DNA of 64,000 nt from the NCBI GenBank assembly GCA_038234715.1, contig JBBQTD010000005.1, positions 62,001 to 126,000 on the forward strand, given 5' to 3'. Each line of letters begins with the position of its first letter. Within the stretch, counting starts at the first letter, position 1. The stretch comes from SZAS-103 sp038234715 (GTDB lineage: Bacteria > Pseudomonadota > Gammaproteobacteria > Xanthomonadales > Xanthomonadaceae). This document shows positions 37,323 to 44,499 of this stretch, piece after piece. Made by a program: the position numbers and the translations under genes. The notes beneath the pieces were generated by a model, which did no database searches, had not been told where the DNA came from, and saw only the letters and a program-made list of their open reading frames with translations.

Positions 37323-37520
37323 TCACCGTGCATACGCCCCCATCGCCCCCTGCAACTCCGCGATCATTTCTTCCCGCAACGTCACCGGTTCCCGCACTTC
37401 CACGCGCTTGCCGAATGCGAGCAGCCACCAGCGCAGCAACTGGTCGTGCTCGACCCAGGCGGTGACTTCGATGCGGTCGGAGCCTTCGATCGGGACTACA
37501 TGGCGACCCCGTCGCGCCAA
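37323..37520 (-). pseudogene. Remnant of a WYL-domain transcriptional regulator (C-terminal fragment)
   Basis: A 65-residue open frame ends EVTAWVEHDQLLRWWLLAFG, then EVREPVTLREEMIAELQGAM. This is the typical C-terminus of YafY-type WYL regulators, including the W-x-x-FG and PxxLRExxxxxL pattern. The HTH and most of the WYL domain are missing, because the frame runs straight into the end of the cardiolipin synthase gene. A perfect 8-bp inverted repeat (ATGCACGG at 37302-37309, CCGTGCAT at 37326-37333) lies at its end. Confidence 0.6.
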
Positions 37521-37527
37521 AAAAACC

Positions 37528-38925
37528 TCAAAGAATGGGCGAGAACAGGCGAGCGACGTCCTCGGAGAGGCGCGAAAGGAACCGGGGCTTGCGCGAATCG
37601 ACGGTGACTTCCTTCGCCGCTGCCATGTCAGCCTTCAGGCTGGAATCGAGCCTCTGGTTGATGCCCTTGTCGCAGAACAGCATCACGATCTCGAAGTTCA
37701 GCGAAAAGCTGCGGGTGTCGAAATTGGACGTCCCCACGATGGCGAGCTCGTCGTCCACCAGCAGAACCTTGCTGTGCAGCATGCGTGGGCCGTACTCGTA
37801 CACGCGCACTCCGGCCTTGAACAGCTTGTCGAAATAGGAGCGCGCCGCTGCGGTGACCAGGCGCGAATCGCTGCGTTTCGGGATCATGATCCGCACGTCG
37901 AGTCCGCTCATCGCGGCGCCTTCGAGCGCAAACAGCGCCGCCCGGCTGGGCACGAAATACGGCGTCGCGAGCCAGACCCGGCGCTCCGCGCGATGGATGG
38001 CATCGACCTGCGTGCGATGGATCGGCTCCCAGTCGTTGTCGGGTCCGGCGGGTATGACCTGGGCGCTGATCGGACCGGGCGATGGCTCGGGATACAGCCC
38101 CTCTTCGGCCACGTCCTTGCTCGTCGCGTAGTGCCAATCCTCGAGCCAGGCCACCTGCAACCAGCGCACCGCCTCGCCTTCGACCCGCAGATGCAGGTCG
38201 TGGTACGCCTTCGGGTTGAGCGTTTCGTTCTCGTCGTCGGTAACGTTGATGCCGCCGGTGAAGCCGATCCTGCCGTCGCAGATCACGATCTTGCGGTGGC
38301 TGCGCATGTTGAGCTTGGGTCGCGCAAACGGCAGCATCCACCACTGCACCGGATGGAAGAACGCGAGTTCCACGCCCGCGTCGTGCAGGGGGGAGACGAA
38401 CTTGCGCGCGAGTTTCGATCCGACGCCGTCGAGCAGCATGCGCACCTTGACACCGGCCTTTGCCCGCTCGAGCAGCGCATCGCGAATGCGGGTGCCGGTG
38501 CGGTCGCCCGCATAGATGTAGTACTCGACATGCACGTGGTGCTGTGCGGATTCGATCGCCTTCACCAGGGCGTCGTAGGTCGCCCCGCCGTCGATGAGCA
38601 GATCGACCCGGCTCGCCGTGCTCGGCGGGTATCCGGTCATGGCCAAAGCCATGCAGCCCAGTTCGCTGGCGTCCTTGGCGGCTTTCGTCTTGCCGCGGGC
38701 GCCGACCGCCTCGTGCGATTCCTTGCGCCGATCCGCCGAGCGCTTGATGCGCTGCGGTCCGAGGAAATAGTAGATCAGGAAGCCGATGTAGGGCAGGAAC
38801 GACAGCGCCATGATCCAGCCCAGCGTGGCAACCGGCTCGCTGCGCTGCATGATGACCCACACACTGAGCACGACCACGTAGACCGGCCAGGCCAGTACCA
38901 GAAGCACGATCGCCCAATGGGGCAT
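37528..38925 (-). CDS. cls: Cardiolipin synthase
   Basis: 465 residues: two N-terminal membrane helices (LLVLAWPVYVVVLSVWVIM and MALSFLPYIGFLIYYFL) and two phospholipase D motifs, RSHRKIVICD (about 220) and LHSKVLLVDDELAIVGTSNFD (about 400), both with the HxK(x)4D core. It condenses two phosphatidylglycerols to cardiolipin at the inner membrane. AAGGAG lies 9 bp before ATG 38925. The C-terminus abuts the WYL remnant, so an old deletion probably joined these sequences. Confidence 0.92.
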   Translation of the reverse strand: MPHWAIVLLVLAWPVYVVVLSVWVIMQRSEPVATLGWIMALSFLPYIGFLIYYFLGPQRIKRSADRRKESHEAVGARGKTKAAKDASELGCMALAMTGYPPSTASRVDLLIDGGATYDALVKAIESAQHHVHVEYYIYAGDRTGTRIRDALLERAKAGVKVRMLLDGVGSKLARKFVSPLHDAGVELAFFHPVQWWMLPFARPKLNMRSHRKIVICDGRIGFTGGINVTDDENETLNPKAYHDLHLRVEGEAVRWLQVAWLEDWHYATSKDVAEEGLYPEPSPGPISAQVIPAGPDNDWEPIHRTQVDAIHRAERRVWLATPYFVPSRAALFALEGAAMSGLDVRIMIPKRSDSRLVTAAARSYFDKLFKAGVRVYEYGPRMLHSKVLLVDDELAIVGTSNFDTRSFSLNFEIVMLFCDKGINQRLDSSLKADMAAAKEVTVDSRKPRFLSRLSEDVARLFSPIL

Positions 38926-39566
38926 GGCCGGCTCTCCTTGGCAAAAATCGTGTCGATTCCCGAAGCACCGACGGCGTCAAAAATCCTGCAACGGAGCATG
39001 CCATGAAAGGACACGGCAACGCAGCGTAGCGTCAGCAGATACCGCTCGCACTGGGCCGACCGCTGTCGTGCAAAAGCTGACGCCGAGCCGGATGCTACGA
39101 TTCTCGAACCTCGCCACCGGTGCCGCTCAGCAAGCGTCAGCACGCAATGGAAGGCTTCAGCGATCTCCTGGAAACGCTCCAGCGACTTGAAGAGAAGTTG
39201 CACGAATCGGGTGTGCTTGCTTCCGGGCGCGCTTCACAATTGCTTGCGGAGAGTTTTGTGGAATTTGGCAGCTCCGGTCGGATCTACTCGCGGCCGAGGC
39301 CCCATCAAAGATTACCGCAAACCAATTTTCCGTTCGGCGCATTGCATCCGATGCGGAGCTACCAACCTATATCGCATGCCGTCATTCATCCCAAAACACA
39401 TTTTCCTTGCGCAGTTCAATCTGCCAGCTTCAGGGTGGTAATTGGCGCATGATTTTTCATCAAGGCACACCATGCGATCAGTCCGAAAAAGGTTGAGACC
39501 TACCAGTCAATCAAGCGAACGTGCCTTCGTCACGCCACTTATTTCGGGCGTTTGGCAGCTACTTTG
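38926..39566. other. 640-bp patch without a convincing gene
   Basis: Between cls and the zinc-ribbon-like gene the sequence turns less GC-rich after about 39200. Only one weak reading frame (39147-39452) shows protein-like composition. I see no tRNA, insertion-sequence ends, long repeat or clear promoter. It probably carries decayed or horizontally acquired DNA. Confidence 0.5.
39147..39452 (+). CDS. Doubtful small ORF, possibly a frameshifted fragment
   Basis: From ATG 39147 the first 47 residues read like a folded protein (MEGFSDLLETLQRLEEKLHE, then ASQLLAESFVEFGSSGRIY). The rest is compositionally random, whereas another frame of the same stretch (through GPIKDYRKPIFRSAHCIRCG) looks more natural. 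A frameshift near 39290 would explain this. No ribosome-binding site and no recognised family. Confidence 0.3.
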   Translation: MEGFSDLLETLQRLEEKLHESGVLASGRASQLLAESFVEFGSSGRIYSRPRPHQRLPQTNFPFGALHPMRSYQPISHAVIHPKTHFPCAVQSASFRVVIGA

Positions 39567-40001
39567 ATGGCCAGGTATTGGTGGCAGTGCATCTCTTGCG
39601 GCGACAGGCCCGACTGGCTTGCGGTCTGCGATTCTCGCAGCATCGCCGCGTTCGTATGGGACGAGTTGGCTCCGAGCAAATGGGACCAGCGCCTGCTACG
39701 CCGCAAGTGCGAATGCGGTCGGAACTCCCTCTACCTGACGTACCGGTTCAAACGCGCTGATCCGGAAAGAGTCAGCATCAAACACATTGTTGGGCTCCGA
39801 TTGGAAGATGACTATGTTCCGATGCTCTGGGAGACCTTCCGGCACTCAAGGCCTCGTACCAGATGGGTTGACTTCAAGTATCAACGAGGGCGTAGTCCGT
39901 GGGGTTTGACCAAACGCGTGGTGCTCAAGCAATCGGACCTGTCCTGCTTGCTGCGCGCCTACCAGCAAGCGACAGGTCTTCGCTTCGATCCCGCTACCTG
40001 A
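39567..40001 (+). CDS. Unknown protein with a possible zinc-ribbon Cys pair set
   Basis: 144 residues starting MARYWWQCISCGDRPDWLAV. Two CxxC-like pairs (CISC near residue 8 and CEC near residue 48) could bind a metal. The middle is rich in Arg, Trp and Tyr, with TRWVDFKYQRGRSPWGLTKR near the C-terminus, and the end is a helix. Not recognised as a family. Its codon use is more AT-tolerant than its neighbours, which with the adjacent patch suggests acquired DNA. It precedes copL by 72 bp. Confidence 0.6.
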   Translation: MARYWWQCISCGDRPDWLAVCDSRSIAAFVWDELAPSKWDQRLLRRKCECGRNSLYLTYRFKRADPERVSIKHIVGLRLEDDYVPMLWETFRHSRPRTRWVDFKYQRGRSPWGLTKRVVLKQSDLSCLLRAYQQATGLRFDPAT

Positions 40002-40073
40002 CCATTTCAGCGAACCGCATGGCACGAACCCTGAAGACGGCCTATCGTCGCATTGGGTACAATGGTTGCCGTG

Positions 40074-40493
40074 ATGCCCTGGCCTGCCCTGCTGCGCTTG
40101 TTGTTGTGCCTTTGCCTGGTCGTGAATGGCACGCAATCCGCTTTTGCATCCGCGCAAATGCAGATGTCCCCGCCGTTGCGTGTTGCGGCCAGCCCGGCGA
40201 AGTTCTCTTCCACCGCGATGCACTGCCATCCACACGGCAGGATGCCCGCGATGTCGCATCCATTGGCTGCGATCCCCTTGATTGGCCACGGTGCTGCGCA
40301 GTCGCAGCCTGCAATGCCTGACTGCTGCAAGTCGGGCGGCTGCGATTGCGCTTGCACGCAACAGGCAGCAGTGACGTTTGCGGTTCCGATGATTCCCGGG
40401 ATCGCCGTGCTGTACACGCAAATCACCACCGTGATGTCGACTGGACACCCCACGCCAGCTCTTGCGCATTTGATCCGACCTCCCATCGCCTAG
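40074..40493 (+). CDS. copL: CopL-type copper resistance regulatory protein
   Basis: About 139 residues with a signal peptide (LLRLLLCLCLVVNGTQSAFA), several His and Met residues (STAMHCHPHGRMPAMSH) and a Cys cluster (DCCKSGGCDCACTQQ) suited to copper binding. CopL is required for copper-inducible expression of copAB in Xanthomonas; position directly upstream of copA and copB fits. Start is unsure: ATG 40062 is in frame, too. Neither has a clear ribosome-binding site. Confidence 0.82.
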   Translation: MPWPALLRLLLCLCLVVNGTQSAFASAQMQMSPPLRVAASPAKFSSTAMHCHPHGRMPAMSHPLAAIPLIGHGAAQSQPAMPDCCKSGGCDCACTQQAAVTFAVPMIPGIAVLYTQITTVMSTGHPTPALAHLIRPPIA

Positions 40494-40619
40494 GGCACTG
40501 AAGCGCCGTTGATTCGGCGCGGTGTTCGCTGTGCGCCCATTGCCTGCTTGTTTCGGCATGGGTGTCGCAGCGCGATCCACCCGCGCTGTTTGCCCAGCGG
40601 GTTTCCTAGGGAGTGTGTG

Positions 40620-42416
40620 ATGTCATCCGATTTTTCCGGTCTACCGCCGGGCGGCATGTCGAAGCTGTCGCGGCGACGCTTTGTGCAGGGGCTCGCTGCA
40701 GGCGGCGCGATTGCGACGCTTGGCCTGTGGCCCAAGGCTGTGTGGGCGCTCAAGTCATCGAACCAGCCAACGGTGCTGGCGGGACGCAATTTCAAGCTCG
40801 ACATCGGCGAAATGCCGGTTAATTTCACCGGACGCACGCGCCCGGCGATCACTGTCAACGGATCGTTGCCCGCGCCGACGTTGCGCTGGAAGCAGGGCGA
40901 CACCGTCGATCTGCTTGTCACCAATGTCCTGCCGCCCGGATCGATCCACGGTCACGAGGCATCGATTCATTGGCACGGCATCCTTTTGCCCGCGAACATG
41001 GACGGCGTGCCGGGCATGAGCTTCAACGGCATCCATCGCGGCGCGTCGTACCGGTACCGGTTCGATGTGCGCCAGGCAGGTACCTACTGGTACCACAGCC
41101 ATTCGGGATTCCAGGAACAGGCCGGGTTGTATGGGGCGCTGGTCATCGACCCGATCGAGCCCGAGCCGTTTGCCTACGATCGCGACTACGTCGTGCTGCT
41201 GTCGGACTGGACCGACCTTGATCCGGCAACCCTGTTTGCGCGCCTGAAGAAAATGTCCAGCTACGACAACCTTCACCAGCGTACGCTCGGTGACTTCGCA
41301 CGCGATGCGCAACACGATGGACTTGCGCAGACGCTCGCCGATCGCCGGATGTGGGGCGACATGCGGATGACGCCGACCGACCTGTCAGACGTCAATGCCA
41401 ACACCTACACCTACCTCATCAATGGGACCACCGCGCTCGGCAACTGGACCGGGCTTTTCCGATCCGGCGAAAAGCTGCGGTTGCGTTTCATCAATGGCTC
41501 GGCAATGACTTACTTCGACGTGCGCATTCCCGGCCTGAAGATGACCGTGGTCGCCGCCGATGGTCAGTACGTGCACCCGGTGACCGTCGATGAATTCCGC
41601 ATCGGAACCGCCGAGGTGTTCGACGTGATCGTCGAGCCGTCCGGCCAGGATGCATTCACCATCTTCGCGCAGGACATGGATCGCAGTGGGTACGTCCGTG
41701 GAACCCTTGCAACACGCGAAGGGCTGCGTGCGCCGGTGCCTGCGCTCGATCCACGACCGATCCTGACCATGGGCGACATGGGAATGGGTGGCATGGACAT
41801 GGGCACCACGCAGTCTGCCATGCCACCGATGGCGGGGATGGACATGTCCGTTGGCAATGCGCCGAAGCAAGGGCGTGGCGGCGACGCAATGGCAGCCATG
41901 CGCATGGGCCCGCCCGGCGGAAATCCACTGGTCGACATGCGCACCATGGCACCGTCGCCGAAGCTCGACGATCCCGGCATCGGACTCCGCGACAACGGTC
42001 GCACGGTGTTGACGTACGCCGCGCTGAAGAGCGCATTCGCCGATCCCGACGGACGCGATCCGGAACGCGAGATCGAATTGCACCTGACCGGCCACATGGA
42101 GAAGTTCGCGTGGTCGTTCGATGGCACCAGATTCTCGGATGCCGCGCCATTGCGATTCAACTATGGCGAGCGGCTGCGCATCGTGCTGGTGAACGACACG
42201 ATGATGACGCACCCGATCCACCTGCACGGCATGTGGAGCGACCTGGAAGACGAGCACGGCAACTTCCACCTGCGCAAACACACCATCGACATGCCGCCCG
42301 GCAGCAAGCGCAGCTATCGCGTGCGCGCCGATGCGCCCGGACGCTGGGCTTACCACTGCCACCTTCTCTACCACATGGAAGCCGGAATGATGCGCGAAGT
42401 GGAGGTGATGGAATGA
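40620..42416 (+). CDS. copA: Copper resistance multicopper oxidase CopA
   Basis: 598 residues with a twin-arginine signal (KLSRRRFVQGLAAGGAIATL), so it is exported folded to the periplasm. Copper-binding motifs are all present: SIHWHGILLP, TYWYHSHSGFQEQ, HPIHLHGMW and AYHCHLLYHMEAGM (type 1, 2 and 3 sites). A Met-rich segment (about 384-432, GDMGMGGMDMGTTQSAMPPM) should bind Cu(I). The enzyme oxidises and sequesters periplasmic copper. AGGGAG precedes ATG 40620. It overlaps copB by ATGA. Confidence 0.96.
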   Translation: MSSDFSGLPPGGMSKLSRRRFVQGLAAGGAIATLGLWPKAVWALKSSNQPTVLAGRNFKLDIGEMPVNFTGRTRPAITVNGSLPAPTLRWKQGDTVDLLVTNVLPPGSIHGHEASIHWHGILLPANMDGVPGMSFNGIHRGASYRYRFDVRQAGTYWYHSHSGFQEQAGLYGALVIDPIEPEPFAYDRDYVVLLSDWTDLDPATLFARLKKMSSYDNLHQRTLGDFARDAQHDGLAQTLADRRMWGDMRMTPTDLSDVNANTYTYLINGTTALGNWTGLFRSGEKLRLRFINGSAMTYFDVRIPGLKMTVVAADGQYVHPVTVDEFRIGTAEVFDVIVEPSGQDAFTIFAQDMDRSGYVRGTLATREGLRAPVPALDPRPILTMGDMGMGGMDMGTTQSAMPPMAGMDMSVGNAPKQGRGGDAMAAMRMGPPGGNPLVDMRTMAPSPKLDDPGIGLRDNGRTVLTYAALKSAFADPDGRDPEREIELHLTGHMEKFAWSFDGTRFSDAAPLRFNYGERLRIVLVNDTMMTHPIHLHGMWSDLEDEHGNFHLRKHTIDMPPGSKRSYRVRADAPGRWAYHCHLLYHMEAGMMREVEVME

Positions 42417-43411
42417 ACGTGTTGCATGCGTCCATCCAGAATTTCCGCACCGGCATGCTTGCGATCGCTTTGCTGCTTCCACCGCATGCGATGGCGCAGA
42501 TGGATCCGACGATGCAGATGCCGATGCCAACCAACAAACCCGCCCCGACAAAAAAGCCCGCTCCGAAGCGACAGCCACCGCCTACGGATACGCATGCCGC
42601 CACAGGCGATGCGATGGGTGCGATGCCCGCTGGCGAGATGCAATCGATGGACCCGATGCCCAAGCAATCTGCAACCGCATCGCCGGTGTCGCCAGGGCAA
42701 GTGCGCCAGCCGATCGAACCGCTGACCGATGCGGATCGCGCGGCAGCGTTTCCCCAGGTCACCGCGCACCCGATGCACGATAACGACATCCACAGCCTGG
42801 TTTTGTTCGACCGCTTCGAAGCATGGAACGCGAACAACGCAACGAACCTGGAGTGGGAAGGCTCGGGCTGGATCGGAACCGACCTCAATCGCGTGTGGTT
42901 GCGCAGCGAAGGCCAGCGTACCGACGGCCACGTGACCGATGCAGACATCGAAGTCCTTTACGGCCACAGCATTGCGACATGGTGGGATGTGCTCGCCGGA
43001 GTGCGCCACGACTTCAAGCCCGGCGCGTCGCAGGACTTCGCGGCAATCGGCATCTCCGGTCTGGCGCCCGGCAAGTTCGAGATCAAGGCCACCGCATACA
43101 TCGGCCAGTCCGGGCAAACCGCGGCACGCATCGAAGCGCAATACGAACTGCTGCTCACCAATCGCCTGATCGTGCAACCGCTGGTCGAAGTCAATTTCTT
43201 CGGCCGGAGCGATGCGCGTCGCTCGGTTGGATCGGGATTGAGTACGCTCGAAGCAGGCTTGCGCATGCGCTACGAAATCACCCGCCAATTCGCCCCTTAC
43301 ATCGGTGTCGTGCGTGAGTGTGCGTTTGGTGGCACTGCCGATTTTCGCCATGCCGATGGCGAACACGCCTCCGCCACGCGATACGTCGCCGGCCTGCGTT
43401 TCTGGTTCTGA
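42413..43411 (+). CDS. copB: Copper resistance outer-membrane protein CopB
   Basis: 332 residues: a signal peptide (GMLAIALLLPPHAMAQ), a Pro/Met-rich periplasmic stretch, then a beta-barrel domain from about residue 120 (HSLVLFDRFEAWN, EGSGWIGTDLNRVWLRSEGQ) with the terminal aromatic strand TRYVAGLRFWF. This is the CopB/PcoB pattern, an outer-membrane partner of CopA. Its ATG sits in the copA stop (ATGA, 42413-42416). Confidence 0.94.
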   Translation: MNVLHASIQNFRTGMLAIALLLPPHAMAQMDPTMQMPMPTNKPAPTKKPAPKRQPPPTDTHAATGDAMGAMPAGEMQSMDPMPKQSATASPVSPGQVRQPIEPLTDADRAAAFPQVTAHPMHDNDIHSLVLFDRFEAWNANNATNLEWEGSGWIGTDLNRVWLRSEGQRTDGHVTDADIEVLYGHSIATWWDVLAGVRHDFKPGASQDFAAIGISGLAPGKFEIKATAYIGQSGQTAARIEAQYELLLTNRLIVQPLVEVNFFGRSDARRSVGSGLSTLEAGLRMRYEITRQFAPYIGVVRECAFGGTADFRHADGEHASATRYVAGLRFWF

Positions 43412-43424
43412 CCTGGAAACCATC

Positions 43425-44018
43425 ATGCCTTTCATCTCCCGCAAGTCGTTGCTTGGCGTCAGCGCGATCGCGATCATCGCGGTGTTGCTGGCGGTTGCGT
43501 TCGTCTGGTCCGGCATCTACAACATCGGCGCAGACGATCATCACACCAGACCGGTGTTTGCGATGTTGCAGGCGCTGCGCGAAAACTCGGTGCGCGTGCG
43601 TTCGCGCAACCTCGCTGTTCCCAATCTGGATGATCCGCAACTGATCCTGAAGGGCGCTGGCCAATACGCAGCGATGTGCACAGGCTGCCATCTGGCACCC
43701 GGCATCACCGAGTCCGAGATTCGCCCGGGGTTGTATCCATTGCCGCCGATCCTGGCGCACGAACGCGTCGATCCGAAGGCCGCATTCTGGGTCATCAAGC
43801 ACGGTATCAAGATGAGCGCGATGCCGGCGTGGGGACTGAGCCACGACGACCCGACGATCTGGAGCATGGTGGCGTTCCTGCGCAAGCTGCCAGACCTCAC
43901 GCCGGCGCAATACAAGGAGATCGTCGCGAAGGCGCCACGCGACGAAGACATGAACATGGACATGCCGGCCGACACCCACGGCGAACCGCCAACGATCGGG
44001 GGCAAGGTGAAGCACTGA
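43425..44018 (+). CDS. Membrane-anchored c-type cytochrome in copper cluster
   Basis: 197 residues with an N-terminal membrane anchor (SLLGVSAIAIIAVLLAVAFV) and one haem-c site CTGCH within AAMCTGCHLAPGI. A likely distal Met lies in MSAMPAWG and the tail is rich in Asp, Met and His (EDMNMDMPADTHGE), a possible copper-binding end. It starts 13 bp after copB. Its probable role is electron transfer linked to copper oxidation by CopA, an inference from position. Confidence 0.87.
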   Translation: MPFISRKSLLGVSAIAIIAVLLAVAFVWSGIYNIGADDHHTRPVFAMLQALRENSVRVRSRNLAVPNLDDPQLILKGAGQYAAMCTGCHLAPGITESEIRPGLYPLPPILAHERVDPKAAFWVIKHGIKMSAMPAWGLSHDDPTIWSMVAFLRKLPDLTPAQYKEIVAKAPRDEDMNMDMPADTHGEPPTIGGKVKH

Positions 44019-44208
44019 AAGCCTGCGGCGGCTAAACCGCTCCACTGCGTGGAACCAGCCCGTCAAGCATCACGACAAGGGGGCGACACCGCGTCGAAAT
44101 CAGATCCGCCGATGCAGCGCCTGCGCGCTGTACCGCACAGACAGAAATCGAAGATTGGACGACTCTGGATCATGACCGATTCCCAACCTGACTGCCGAGG
44201 AAAAATAC

Positions 44209-44499
44209 ATGAACATCGAATCGCACTCCGACCCCGATGCGCCGCAAGATCGTCCAGGTTGCTGTTCCCCACAAGCGCTCCCCAGTGCAGTTTCGGAACG
44301 CGATCCGGTGTGCGGGATGCAGGTCGATCCCGCTCACGCCGAGCACCGCGTCGCACATCGGGGCACAACCTGGTACTTCTGCTCTGCACGCTGCCTTGCA
44401 CGCTTCAGCGTCGATCCGACGAAATACCTGACAACAGATCCGGACGCCGAAGATCGCTCGTGCTGCTCCAAGACCTCGAATGCTCCAATGCCGAAATGA
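44209..44499 (+). CDS. YHS domain protein
   Basis: 96 residues containing one YHS domain: ERDPVCGMQVDPAHAEHRVA then TTWYFCSARCLARFSVDP. Cys residues in DPVCGM and the C-x-x-x-C pair are suited to metal binding. A Cys-rich tail (RSCCSKT) follows. GAGGAAA precedes the ATG by 8 bp, and it overlaps the ATPase by ATGA (44496-44499). It likely hands copper to the ATPase, whose own N-terminus has a second YHS domain. Confidence 0.85.
   Translation: MNIESHSDPDAPQDRPGCCSPQALPSAVSERDPVCGMQVDPAHAEHRVAHRGTTWYFCSARCLARFSVDPTKYLTTDPDAEDRSCCSKTSNAPMPK

Noticed and set aside
40058..40063. TACAAT as a -10 box for copL
   Set aside because: No acceptable -35 at 16-19 bp upstream, and the predicted transcription start would leave almost no leader before the ATG.
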